A stretch of 40,475 nt of DNA from Bacteroidales bacterium (GCA_017455205.1 JAFTBM010000026.1:1-40475), one strand, 5' to 3'. Shown: positions 1 through 8,611, numbered from the stretch's first letter. Notes: generated by a model not told the origin, from the sequence alone. A program made the numbers and translations.

Positions 1-1
1 C

Positions 2-577
2 GAGATGGTCGACAGCGTCCTTCTGCTTCGCTTCCTCGTCCACCCCTCGACCACCACCCACCTTGAGGACAGCATCCCCGCCGGCACCGCCTACTCGGGC
101 TACGGCTTCACCCTCACGCGGCAGGAGACCGCCCTCATGCGTGCTGCCATCGACAGCACTGGCCGTGCCACCCTCCTGCTGACCGACACCCTGCGGAGCC
201 GCCACGGCTGCGACAGCATCATCCTCCTGAGCCTCCACATCACGCGCCAGCCTGCCACCCTCGGCCTCGACGCCCTCGAAGCCGACCAGGCCGCCCAAGT
301 GCGCCTGCGTCCCAACCCTGCCACCACCCAGGTAACCGTCGAAGCCCCGGGCCTGACCCGCGTAGAGCTCTACGCCACCGGCGGCCAAAAACTGATAGAC
401 CAGACCACAAACTCTATTAACTCTATTAACTCTATAGAATCTATAGACTCTATAGAACCAATAGCCCCCACCCCCGCCACCCTCACCCTCGACCTCCGCA
501 CCCTCCCCGCCGGCACCTACTACCTCCGTGCCCACACCCCCCAAGGCATAGCCATCCAAAAGCTAATCAAACGCTAA
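2..577 (+). CDS. C-terminal part of a type IX-secreted protein (type A sorting domain)
   Basis: This is the 3' end of a gene that starts before the window; the frame is open from the first bases, and the ATG at 5 need not be the start. The last roughly 80 residues show a type A type IX secretion sorting domain (known family): an LRPNPATTQVTVE strand, then VELYATGGQKL, then LDLRTLPAGTYYLRA and a basic end IQKLIKR. In this family the domain directs a Sec-exported protein through the outer membrane and is cleaved off. The part before it (PSTTTHLEDSIPAG, ending near GCDSIILLSL) looks like a small beta-sandwich repeat of a surface protein. Between two strands of the sorting domain lies an odd linker rich in N-S-I triplets, encoded by a 9-bp DNA repeat. 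The passenger function cannot be told from this fragment. Confidence 0.8.
   Translation, partial: EMVDSVLLLRFLVHPSTTTHLEDSIPAGTAYSGYGFTLTRQETALMRAAIDSTGRATLLLTDTLRSRHGCDSIILLSLHITRQPATLGLDALEADQAAQVRLRPNPATTQVTVEAPGLTRVELYATGGQKLIDQTTNSINSINSIESIDSIEPIAPTPATLTLDLRTLPAGTYYLRAHTPQGIAIQKLIKR
409..462 (+). repeat. 9-bp tandem repeat inside the sorting-domain linker
   Basis: Units of the form AACTCTATT / GAATCTATA / GACTCTATA follow one another in frame and give the peptide pattern NSI-NSI-NSI-ESI-DSI-EPI. The low-GC repeat contrasts with the GC-rich coding DNA around it. It sits in a loop between two beta strands, where length variation is probably tolerated. Confidence 0.75.
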
Positions 578-613
578 CCCCCACCATCCCCAGCCTGCAT
601 CCTCCACCGCACC

Positions 614-671
614 CGCATAGCAATCGTTAGGGGCAGGAGCGAAAGCTCCTGCCCCTAACGATTGCTATGCG
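614..671. repeat. Perfect 27-bp inverted repeat with a GAAA loop
   Basis: Arms 614-640 and 645-671 are exact reverse complements, separated by GAAA at 641-644, closed by a C-G pair. As RNA this is a very stable hairpin with a GNRA tetraloop. It lies 36 bases after the stop of the type IX-secreted protein and before the convergent rpsA terminator. No T-run follows on either strand, so it is not a textbook Rho-independent terminator. It could be a transcript-end stabiliser, a bidirectional stop, or a dispersed palindromic element. The rest of the gap 578-735 shows nothing else. Confidence 0.85.
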
Positions 672-735
672 AGTGGCCCCCCGCACCTAACCTCTAATGC
701 TTGCTATTGGCAGAAAACTATCAGCCAGCCTGCCT

Positions 736-774
736 ATAGAAAACGCTGGGCGAGGTCTTTCGGCCTCGCCCAGC
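736..774 (-). terminator. Rho-independent terminator of rpsA
   Basis: Arms 745-755 and 764-774 form an 11-bp GC-rich stem. Read on the minus strand, the stem is followed by GTTTTCTATA (744 down to 735). It lies about 30 bases after the rpsA stop codon. Confidence 0.8.
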
Positions 775-805
775 ACTCATCGCCTATCAAAAGGGAACTG
801 CCTGT

Positions 806-2575
806 TTAGTTCTCCTCTTTCAGCTTTTGAAGTACGTCGAGGTCGCCGAGAGTGGTCTTCTCCAGGTTCTCGTTGATCTGCTTGACGGTCTTCTGCATGC
901 TCTGCTCCTTGTGGCCTTCGCCGTCGCGAGCGGCATCGTTGCCCTCTTGGAACGTGCGCGTGTGCGACACCACGATTTTGCGGGCATCCTTGCTGAATTC
1001 TATCACCTTGAAGTCGAGCGTCTCGCCGTTCTTGGCCTTGCTCTTATCCTCCTTGTCGAGGTGGCGCATCGGGGCGAAGGCTTCCACATCGTAGGGGAGC
1101 ATCACGGTGGCACCCTTGTCGTTGAGGCTGACAATCTTGCCCTGGTGTACGCTGCCGACGGGGAAGAGGCTTTCATAGACATCCCAAGGGTTCTCCTCGA
1201 GCTGCTTGTGGCCGAGGCTGAGGCGGCGGTTTTCGGCATCAACCTCAAGCACCACCACGTCAATCTTCTCGCCAATCTTGGTGAACTCGGCGGGATGCTT
1301 GATTTTCTTGCTCCAGCTGAGGTCGCTGATGTGGATCAGTCCATCGACACCCTCTTCGAGCTCGACGAAGATACCGAAGTTGGTGAAGTTGCGCACCGTG
1401 GCGGTGTGTTTGCTGCCCACGGGGTACTTCTCGGCGATGCTCAACCAGGGGTCGGGCATGAGCTGGCGCACACCGAGGCTCATCTTGCGGTTCTCGCGGT
1501 CGAGGTTGAGGATGACGGCTTCCACCTCGTCGCCCACTTTGAGGAAGTCCTGTGCGCTGCGCAGGTGCTGGCTCCAGCTCATCTCGCTGACGTGGATCAG
1601 ACCCTCCACACCGGGCATCACCTCGACGAAGGCACCGTAGTCGGCCACCACCACCACTTTGCCGTGGATGTGGTCGCCCTCCTTGAGGTTGGGGTCGAGG
1701 CCGTCCCACGGGTGAGGCGTGAGCTGCTTCATGCCGAGGGCAATGCGGCGCTTGGCCTCGTCGAAGTCGAGGATAACGACGTTGATTTTCTGGTCGAGGC
1801 TGACAATCTCCTCGGGGTGGCTGATGCGACCCCAGCTGAGGTCGGTGATATGCACCAAGCCGTCGATGCCGCCAAGGTCGACAAAGACACCGTAGGAGGT
1901 GATATTCTTCACCGTGCCTTCAAGCACCTGACCCTTCTCGAGGTGGCTGATAATCTCGGCCTTCTGGGCTTCGATCTCGTCCTCGATGAGGGCTTTGTGG
2001 CTGACCACCACGTTCTTGTACTCGTGGTTGATCTTGACCACCTTGAACTCCATCTGCTTGCCCACGAACACGTCGTAGTCGCGGATGGGCTTGACATCGA
2101 TTTGGCTGCCGGGCAGGAAAGCCTCGATGTTCTCAAACAGGCTGACGATAAGGCCACCCTTGGTGCGGCTCTTGACCAAGCCGTTGATGACCTCCTGGTT
2201 GTCGAATGCCTCATTGACGCGCTCCCAGCTTTTCAAGATGCGAGCCTTCTTGTGGCTGAGCATCAACTGGCCGTTGGCATCCTCCTGGCTCTCGACGAAG
2301 ACTTCAATCTTGTCGCCGACCTTGAAGTCGGGATTGTAGCGGATTTCGCTGACGGGGATAACGCCATCGCTCTTGGCACCCACGTTGACCACCACCTCGC
2401 GGTCGGTGATTCCCACAATGACACCCTCAATCACCTCCTGCTCGGTGAAGGAGTTGAAACTTTTTTCGTAGGCATCGTTGGTCGAGCCAGCCTCTTGCTG
2501 CTTGATCTTGCCTGCCTTTTCTTCCACTGCCTCCCAGTCAAAGTCGGTCAGCGGCTGCACATTTTTGTAGTCCAT
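806..2575 (-). CDS. rpsA: 30S ribosomal protein S1
   Basis: Ribosomal protein S1 binds mRNA on the small ribosomal subunit and helps initiation, especially where Shine-Dalgarno pairing is weak, as in Bacteroidota. Six S1 (OB-fold) repeats are visible in the 589-residue product, at about residues 46-110, 129-195, 215-283, 301-369, 387-456 and 473-545. The central ones carry the clear G-x-F-V-x-L ... GLIHISDLSW pattern. The frame is open upstream to 2899, but the ATG at 2575 (MDYKNVQPLT) is chosen: it begins the conserved sequence and lies about 110 bases downstream of a good promoter that would fall inside the longer reading. An acidic, alpha-helical N-terminus precedes repeat 1. The gene stands alone between its promoter and terminator. 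Confidence 0.97.
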   Translation of the reverse strand: MDYKNVQPLTDFDWEAVEEKAGKIKQQEAGSTNDAYEKSFNSFTEQEVIEGVIVGITDREVVVNVGAKSDGVIPVSEIRYNPDFKVGDKIEVFVESQEDANGQLMLSHKKARILKSWERVNEAFDNQEVINGLVKSRTKGGLIVSLFENIEAFLPGSQIDVKPIRDYDVFVGKQMEFKVVKINHEYKNVVVSHKALIEDEIEAQKAEIISHLEKGQVLEGTVKNITSYGVFVDLGGIDGLVHITDLSWGRISHPEEIVSLDQKINVVILDFDEAKRRIALGMKQLTPHPWDGLDPNLKEGDHIHGKVVVVADYGAFVEVMPGVEGLIHVSEMSWSQHLRSAQDFLKVGDEVEAVILNLDRENRKMSLGVRQLMPDPWLSIAEKYPVGSKHTATVRNFTNFGIFVELEEGVDGLIHISDLSWSKKIKHPAEFTKIGEKIDVVVLEVDAENRRLSLGHKQLEENPWDVYESLFPVGSVHQGKIVSLNDKGATVMLPYDVEAFAPMRHLDKEDKSKAKNGETLDFKVIEFSKDARKIVVSHTRTFQEGNDAARDGEGHKEQSMQKTVKQINENLEKTTLGDLDVLQKLKEEN

Positions 2576-2694
2576 AGTGTGCGTTCTTTCTCTTTTTTGT
2601 GTGCCTGTTGCCACGGCACGGGTTATACAATAATTGTCCTTACTCGCCTGATTTACAACACACAGGCAACGTGCATGCCCATCAAGCGTATCTG

Positions 2695-2726
2695 CAAATA
2701 TACGCATTATTTTCTTTCCGACCAAA
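2695..2726 (-). promoter_or_regulatory. Promoter of rpsA
   Basis: On the minus strand TTTG (2726-2723), a 20-bp spacer and TATATTTG (2702-2695) match the Bacteroidetes sigma-70 consensus TTTG-N19-20-TAnnTTTG. Transcription should start near 2688, leaving a leader of about 110 nt, long enough for autogenous control as known for S1 in other bacteria (inference). Confidence 0.75.
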
Positions 2727-2944
2727 TTTTGTAGTCCAAAACAATTTTCTTGGATAGCCACTTTTGGTGCCGAGGCATGTTGCCGAAGTACGGGAAAAGG
2801 CACCGCCGAAATGTTAAAAAAATGACTTTTGAAGCGACCTAAAATTTTCCCCGAAAAACAAACTACTTCGTGTGCGAACGATTTCCACCCTCCCAGCATC
2901 TACCCCCAATCCGCACCGTATTCCCTCCGTATGAATACGGACTT

Positions 2945-2988
2945 GATACGGAGCGGATACGGAGCGGATACGGAGCGGATACGGAGCG
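2945..2988. repeat. 11-bp tandem array, four units (GATACGGAGCG)
   Basis: Four identical head-to-tail copies of GATACGGAGCG occupy 2945-2955, 2956-2966, 2967-2977 and 2978-2988. Just upstream, CCGTATTC and GAATACGG flank a short loop, an extra palindrome built from the same TACGG core. The array lies in the 1-kb intergenic zone between rpsA and the divergent type IX-secreted protein gene. See the similar four-unit arrays near 12.7, 12.85, 20.35 and 37.75 kb. Confidence 0.9.
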
Positions 2989-3198
2989 GATGCCTACAGG
3001 GTGCATGTAGGATGTTGATAATGAACTGATTGGGATTTTGCTGAATGTGAGGGAGATTGATATTTAGTGGATTTATGCGGTTTTTGGGGTTGGTGCAAAA
3101 GTAGGGTAGGAGGGGAGGAAAAAGGCAATTAGTTCGTGTGCGAAGTAATTTTGGAGGGTGGCGAAATGTTAAAATCGGGGGGAGAATGGCGAGGTTTT

Positions 3199-3491
3199 TC
3201 AAGGAGGCGAAGATTGCACCTTCGCCCCAACTCAAGGAGGCGAAGATTTCATCTTCGCACCGACTCAAGGAGGCGAAGATTGCACCTTCGCCCCAACTCA
3301 AGGAGGCGAAGATTTCATCTTCGCATCGACTCAAGGAGGCGAAGATTTCATCTTCGCCATTTTTAGCGAAGTTGGAAACTTCGCTTCCTTGAGGTTTAGC
3401 GAAGTTGGAAACTTCGCTTCCTTGAAGTTTAGCGAAGTTGGAAACTTCGCTTCCTTGATGGTTAGCGAAGTTGGAAACTTCGCTTCCTTGG
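3199..3491. repeat. 33-bp palindromic repeat array: five direct plus four inverted copies
   Basis: Five units begin at 3199, 3232, 3265, 3298 and 3331 with TCAAGGAGGCGAAG and end in CTTCGC. Four more units begin at 3366, 3399, 3432 and 3465 as GCGAAGTT-GGA-AACTTCGC followed by TTCCTTGA, the same motif in opposite orientation. Every unit is 33 bp and contains its own hairpin (GCGAAG...CTTCGC), and some changes keep pairing: GAAGAT/ATCTTC in one type and GAAGTT/AACTTC in the other. The axis is near 3361, so the whole array can also fold on itself. No frame has a stop, which produces long spurious reading frames on both strands. The flanks 2989-3198 and 3492-3563 hold no gene I can support. Confidence 0.9.
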
Positions 3492-3563
3492 GTGGTGAGA
3501 TGGTGGGTGTGGGCAACAAATGGGTGGGAAATGCGTCTACTGCGTGGAGGGAGTGAAAAAAAA

Positions 3564-3595
3564 GTTGTGCGAACCAATAAAAAACGCTAATTTTG
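3564..3595 (+). promoter_or_regulatory. Promoter of the type IX-secreted protein gene and recQ
   Basis: GTTG at 3564-3567, a 20-bp spacer and TAATTTTG at 3588-3595 match the Bacteroidetes consensus. The predicted start near 3602 leaves a leader of about 30 nt before the ATG at 3633. Confidence 0.7.
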
Positions 3596-3632
3596 CATAG
3601 GGTGCGTAGTGTGTGGGGGGCTTAAAAAACGA

Positions 3633-6600
3633 ATGAAAATGAAGACGATAGATATTTGCAGGGGCTTGAAGCGTGGTCTATTTGCGGTGGCGATGGCTGC
3701 GGGGATGCTTGCTGGGGGCGGTGTGGCGGCTCAGACGGCGTGGAGTCAAGATCGTGCGTGCCCTGGCTGGAATAATCCGACGAGCTTCACCAACGGCGAT
3801 GCCCGCAACTACTATGCGGGGCAGGAGGGTAGGATCAGCAGTCGGAGTGCAGCCAATTGCCCCAATGTGCTCACTGGGTGGACGGGTACGACGTGGAACA
3901 ACACCACCTACAGCGGCAGCGAGATGGATGTGCTGGGTGAGGATTGCAACCACTACAGCACGTATGGCGAGGTGCCCAACTATCAGCGCAAGTTTGCCAT
4001 CATGACAACCACCTCGCAGGCGGCTGGGCACCCAGTCAATCGCGACCCTAATACGGGCGACCGCCTGCCGTTTGTCCCTACGCAGTTCAACACCAACGAC
4101 AACACGGGGTTGGTGGTCAATACCAACCTCACGAGCAGCATCCGCGTGGGCGACATCTGTGCCAACGGGGGGACTACGGGTGCGCAGGCGCTCTACTACC
4201 ACATACGTCCTACGACCGACAACGCGATGCTGTTCATCTACTATGCCATCGTGGTGGAATCGCCGTCGCATTCGGTGCAGGACAATCCGTGGTTCATCAT
4301 CCGGGTGACCAAGAAGGGAGCCAACGGCCAGTTTGTCAATATAGATGGTCAGAACAACCAGCTCAGCGACACGCTGGCCTACTACGTCGGCTCGACGCCC
4401 GACACACGTGGCGGCACAGTACACATCGAGAGCGACCTGAGCGTCAATGGGTGGCACTCGTATGGTAGCGGTGGTGGCCAGGGGCACATGACGAACAACT
4501 ATAAAGACTGGTCGAAAGTGGCCATCAACCTCAGCAACTACCTCTACCAGGATTTGCGCGTGGAGGTGATTATCATGGACTGCACGGCCAACTACCACTA
4601 TGCCTATGCCTACGTGGCTGGCGAGTGCCGCAAGATGATTATCAACCAGTCGGGGTGCCCGTCGGGATTGGACTCTTCGGTGACCACGCTGTCGGCACCG
4701 GGAGGGATGCTGCGCTACGAGTGGCAGGCTTCGGAATATGGGGTTTCGGCACCGGTGACGAGGCTTGAGGCTGGTGGTGAGGATGACTACTTCACGTTTC
4801 GCACGCTGCGGATGCCAGATGGCACGGCGGCTGCAGGCCCGGAGGACTCGGTGATGGTCAGCGGTGGCCGGCGCGACACGGTGCACTACAACATCTATAA
4901 GGTGCAGGCCAGCGATTTCCGCATCCCCTATCGGAAGAATGCGGCCAAGGTGCAGGGCATACGTCCGACCGACGGCGATGGCAACCTGAAAGACAGTGTG
5001 GACAAGTCGCAGACATTCCGTTGCCGTATGACCTCGGCCTTGGATCCAGCCAAGCCGTTCCAGACCAACCTCTACTTGAGTGTTACCAACCTCAAACCCT
5101 CCATGATCATCGACCAGGAGCAGGATTGCGCGGGGAACGTGCGGATATGGAATCGGAGCGAGGTGCCAGGCGACCCATCGGAGGTGAACTTGGCGGCCAG
5201 CACGTGGAAGGTATTCAACAACCCCGAATGCACGGGTACGCCGACGGACAACGGCACGGGGAGCAGCCTTGAGCGACGCTACGACGACACAGCCTCGCGC
5301 TACGTGCTGCTGCGGACGGTCTGCAACAATTCGGCCTGCTACTCGGAGGCAGTCTATCGGGTGCGACCCTATCAGAATCCTAACCCAGGGATGACCTTCT
5401 CGAAAAAGGTGCTTTGCGACGCAGACCAGACTGTGGCCACCGACACCACCACGGGGGTATACTACCGCGAATGGCAGCTGCTCAACGACCAAGAAGTGGT
5501 GCAGGAAACTATCAAGGGTGAGCGTGGGAACGCGACGGCCAATCGGGTGTGGCAGCGGTCGTTTGCCTCACCGGTCAATCCCGTTACGCTGCGGGTGCTC
5601 AACGGCGACTATGCCTTCATGATGGTGGGTAAGGACACGCTGGTGGTGGGGGACACGGTGTGGTGCGAGCGGACGGTGAGGGACACGGTGGCTGTGTTCT
5701 TGCATCCGAGGCTCACGGTGGAGGGCGACAGTGTGGTGTGCCAAGGGAGCATGACGGATGTAGGGGTGAGGGTGCTGGATGTGGAGGGTTGCACCTACGA
5801 GTGGTCGTTGGAATATGGCAGCATCACGGGGGGAATATCTACGGGCGACCGCCTTGTGGTGGAGCCCTATGCAGATACGTCGAGATACTACGTCAAGGTA
5901 ACTAGTCCGCAGGGGTGTGTGGCGTGGGATAGTGTGCGTGCGTTTTACGTGCGTCCACAATTGGAATTGCTTTCGGCGGACAGGATATGCGCTGGCGACA
6001 CGGTTACGCTTGCGGCCTCGAATGCTGACCACTACCTGTGGACGGCCTCGCCGTCGGACGGCTCGCTTGCAGGGCAGGCCACGGCAGACACCATCAGGGT
6101 GGTGCCGCAGCGCAGCACGGTCTACTCCATGACGGGCTATGGCTCCAACAATTGTGCCTCGCTGCCACTGACGCAGACCATCGAGGTGGTGCCACTGCCA
6201 GTGCCGGCTGCCGAGTTCAGTCCCGACACGCTTGACTCGGAGGCACCGCTGCTGACGATGAAAGACCTCTCGCAGTGGAGCGTTGATGCCCAGTGGCTGT
6301 TTGCCGACGGAGTGGTGGAGAAGGGGAAAGAGGTGGAACACACGCTCGAAGGAGCCTACCGCGACACGTTGAGCAAGGTGGTGTATACGGTGTACAACGC
6401 GCTGGGTTGCAGCGTGAGGGACTCGCTGCTGGTGCCAGTGAGGATATACACTGCGTGGTTTCCCAATGTCTTCACCCCTGGGAGCGAGGATGGCAACGCC
6501 CAGTTCTACTTCCGCACGGCCAACAAGTACGACTACTTCCACATCTCGATCTATAACCGCCGTGGGGTGCTGGTCTTTGAGTCGACCGACCCACAGTTCC

Positions 6601-6725
6601 GCTGGGATGGTACGCACAAAGGGACACCCTGCGTGCAGGGGAACTACGTCTACGTCTGCAGTTACCGCAAGCCCTCGTCGGGCACCATCATGACCTGGCA
6701 GGGGTCGGTCTTGCTGTTGCGCTGA
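3633..6725 (+). CDS. Large type IX-secreted surface protein with a gliding-type C-terminal domain
   Basis: Secreted or cell-surface protein of about 1030 residues. The N-terminus has a basic start and a hydrophobic stretch ending in VAAQT, a plausible Sec signal peptide. The middle resembles PKD/Ig-like beta-sandwich repeats, such as the stretch around VEGDSVVCQG and GCTYEWSLEYG. The last roughly 90 residues (AWFPNVFTPGSEDGNAQF ... HISIYNRRGVLVFES ... WDGTHKG ... GNYVYVCSYR) are the gliding-motility-associated C-terminal domain, the type B sorting signal of the type IX secretion system (known family). ATG 3633 is preferred to the in-frame GTG at 3609 because the promoter predicts transcription from about 3602; ATG 3639 is also possible. 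The stop overlaps the recQ start (TGATG), so the two are probably co-translated. The ligand or role of the ectodomain is not recognisable. Confidence 0.85.
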   Translation: MKMKTIDICRGLKRGLFAVAMAAGMLAGGGVAAQTAWSQDRACPGWNNPTSFTNGDARNYYAGQEGRISSRSAANCPNVLTGWTGTTWNNTTYSGSEMDVLGEDCNHYSTYGEVPNYQRKFAIMTTTSQAAGHPVNRDPNTGDRLPFVPTQFNTNDNTGLVVNTNLTSSIRVGDICANGGTTGAQALYYHIRPTTDNAMLFIYYAIVVESPSHSVQDNPWFIIRVTKKGANGQFVNIDGQNNQLSDTLAYYVGSTPDTRGGTVHIESDLSVNGWHSYGSGGGQGHMTNNYKDWSKVAINLSNYLYQDLRVEVIIMDCTANYHYAYAYVAGECRKMIINQSGCPSGLDSSVTTLSAPGGMLRYEWQASEYGVSAPVTRLEAGGEDDYFTFRTLRMPDGTAAAGPEDSVMVSGGRRDTVHYNIYKVQASDFRIPYRKNAAKVQGIRPTDGDGNLKDSVDKSQTFRCRMTSALDPAKPFQTNLYLSVTNLKPSMIIDQEQDCAGNVRIWNRSEVPGDPSEVNLAASTWKVFNNPECTGTPTDNGTGSSLERRYDDTASRYVLLRTVCNNSACYSEAVYRVRPYQNPNPGMTFSKKVLCDADQTVATDTTTGVYYREWQLLNDQEVVQETIKGERGNATANRVWQRSFASPVNPVTLRVLNGDYAFMMVGKDTLVVGDTVWCERTVRDTVAVFLHPRLTVEGDSVVCQGSMTDVGVRVLDVEGCTYEWSLEYGSITGGISTGDRLVVEPYADTSRYYVKVTSPQGCVAWDSVRAFYVRPQLELLSADRICAGDTVTLAASNADHYLWTASPSDGSLAGQATADTIRVVPQRSTVYSMTGYGSNNCASLPLTQTIEVVPLPVPAAEFSPDTLDSEAPLLTMKDLSQWSVDAQWLFADGVVEKGKEVEHTLEGAYRDTLSKVVYTVYNALGCSVRDSLLVPVRIYTAWFPNVFTPGSEDGNAQFYFRTANKYDYFHISIYNRRGVLVFESTDPQFRWDGTHKGTPCVQGNYVYVCSYRKPSSGTIMTWQGSVLLLR

Positions 6726-8611
6726 TGGCCGACAAGTATTCGCTACTGAAGAGGTATTGGGGCTACGAGGCGTTCCGCCCCCTGCAAGGGGAGGTGATAG
6801 ACTCGGTGAGCGGTGGGCATGACACGCTGGCGTTGTTTCCCACAGGTGGAGGCAAGTCGCTCTGCTACCAGCTGACGGCGTTGCTCTCGGAGGGGATGTG
6901 CTTGGTGGTGTCGCCGCTGATAGCTTTGATGAAAGACCAGGTGGAGGCACTCAACAGGCGGCATGTGAAGGCAGCCTGCATCGTCTCGGGGATGAGCCGG
7001 CAGCAGGAGATGGCTGTGTTGAGCAATTGCATAGCTGGTAGCATCAAGTTGCTCTACGTCTCGCCCGAGCGGTTGCGGCAGCGGATGTTCATTGAGCACT
7101 TTCGGCAGATGAAGGTAAACCTCATTGCGGTGGACGAGGCACATTGCGTCTCGCAGTGGGGGCATGACTTCCGCCCGCCCTACTTGCAGATAGCCGAGAT
7201 CAGGCAGTACCACCCTCGGGTGCCGCTGCTGGCACTTACGGCCACGGCCACAGCCGCCGTGGTGAAAGACATCCAGCAGCACCTTGCCATGCACGACTGC
7301 CGTGTATTCCAGGCATCCTACGTGAGGGACAATTTGAGCTACAACGTGCTGTATAGCGACGACAAGATGGCCTCGCTGTTGCAGATAGTGAAAAGCCTCA
7401 AGGGGAGCGGGATAGTCTACACTCGCAGCCGACGCAGCACGCGGCAGGTGGCCGAGTCGCTGGTGGAGGCGGGCATCGGTGCAGTCTACTATCATGCGGG
7501 ACTTGATGCCGAGGAACGCGACCAGAAGCAGGCTGCGTGGATGGAGGGGAAGTGCCAGGTGATAGTGGCGACCAACGCCTTTGGTATGGGGATAGACAAG
7601 GCCGATGTGCGCTTTGTGGTGCACCTCGACATTCCCGATTCGCTCGAAGCCTACTTCCAAGAGGCGGGGCGTGCAGGACGGGATGGAAAGCGAGCCTATG
7701 CAGTGGCGATATATAGCCCGGCTGACCGCGAGCGGCTTCGGCGCGATTTTGCCTCTGCCTATCCTTCGGAAGCATTTATTCGCAGTGCCTACAAGGCTAT
7801 TTGCAACTTCTACCGTCTGCCGCTGGGTAGTGGAGCTGATAGCAGTTTCGACTTCGACTTGGAGGCTATTTGCGACACCTACAATCTGCCACCTCGAGAG
7901 TTCTACAGTGCATGCCGCTTCTTGGAGCGTGAGGGGCTGATTGCTATCCCCGACCGCGAGAACCTTGCCTCGACCCTATTCATCCCCGTCAGTCGCGATG
8001 AGCTCTACCGCTTCCAGCTCGAACATATACGCTATGGCGATTTGCTGAAGTTGGTACTGCGGATGTACCCAGGGGTGATGATGGCACCAGTGGCTATTGA
8101 CGAGAGGCAGATGGCCTCGCGCAGCCCGATGAGTGCACGCGAGGTGAGAGCCGCTTTGGGCGAATTGCAGGCGATGCACATAGTGGAATATCATCCGCGC
8201 ACCACCAAGCCGCAGCTGGTTTTTTCTACGGCGCGGGTGAACGAGGGCGACATCTATTTCAGTGCCGACCATTATGCCCACCTCAAGTCGGCGGCCAGTG
8301 AGCGGCTGGATGCAGTGATGCGATATATTGACAACACTCGGGATTGCCGCTCACGCCAGCTCGTGGCCTATTTTGGCGAGGTGGAAGGTGTGGCCGATTG
8401 CGGAGCATGCGATGTCTGCCGGCATCGGCAGGATGAGGTGGTGACCGACGAAGCAGTGCTGCAGGAGGTAGCGCGCAATGCGGTCAGCCCGACCGACCTT
8501 TGCCGCATCATGGAGCGTATGGGACACCGAGGGGTGGCCGAGGTGGTGCGTAGGCTACTGGACGAGGGAAGGCTTTACTTGGATAAGAATTTGCTGCTGA
8601 GGGTGGCGTAG
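6725..8611 (+). CDS. recQ: ATP-dependent DNA helicase RecQ
   Basis: A 3'-5' DNA helicase for recombination and replication-fork repair. The 628-residue product shows the motor motifs in order: FRPLQ near residue 18 (motif 0), PTGGGKS at 39-45 (Walker A), DEAH at 137-140 followed by CVSQWGHDFRP (the RecQ aromatic loop), TATAT (motif III), then ATNAFGMGIDK and QEAGRAGRDG of the second RecA-like lobe. Four zinc-binding cysteines lie at about 541, 559, 562 and 565. A short helical/winged stretch ends the protein; no HRDC domain is apparent, unlike E. coli RecQ. Its ATG shares a base with the preceding stop. The 3' end overlaps the convergent maf gene by 37 bp. Confidence 0.95.
   Translation: MADKYSLLKRYWGYEAFRPLQGEVIDSVSGGHDTLALFPTGGGKSLCYQLTALLSEGMCLVVSPLIALMKDQVEALNRRHVKAACIVSGMSRQQEMAVLSNCIAGSIKLLYVSPERLRQRMFIEHFRQMKVNLIAVDEAHCVSQWGHDFRPPYLQIAEIRQYHPRVPLLALTATATAAVVKDIQQHLAMHDCRVFQASYVRDNLSYNVLYSDDKMASLLQIVKSLKGSGIVYTRSRRSTRQVAESLVEAGIGAVYYHAGLDAEERDQKQAAWMEGKCQVIVATNAFGMGIDKADVRFVVHLDIPDSLEAYFQEAGRAGRDGKRAYAVAIYSPADRERLRRDFASAYPSEAFIRSAYKAICNFYRLPLGSGADSSFDFDLEAICDTYNLPPREFYSACRFLEREGLIAIPDRENLASTLFIPVSRDELYRFQLEHIRYGDLLKLVLRMYPGVMMAPVAIDERQMASRSPMSAREVRAALGELQAMHIVEYHPRTTKPQLVFSTARVNEGDIYFSADHYAHLKSAASERLDAVMRYIDNTRDCRSRQLVAYFGEVEGVADCGACDVCRHRQDEVVTDEAVLQEVARNAVSPTDLCRIMERMGHRGVAEVVRRLLDEGRLYLDKNLLLRVA

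Noticed and set aside
827-2734. 635-codon open frame opposite rpsA
   Set aside because: It is the antisense shadow of a highly conserved ribosomal protein gene; its protein is low-complexity in V, L, H and D and resembles nothing.
3199-3491. CRISPR array
   Set aside because: Gaps between units are about 6 nt and nearly constant, there are no unique spacers, orientation flips midway, and no cas genes are present.
2900-3577. Open frame of 225 codons on the minus strand with SEVSNFA and DEIFASL repeats
   Set aside because: It is a translation of the 33-bp repeat array and the 11-bp array; the plus-strand frames over the same DNA are equally open, and there is no homology or start context.
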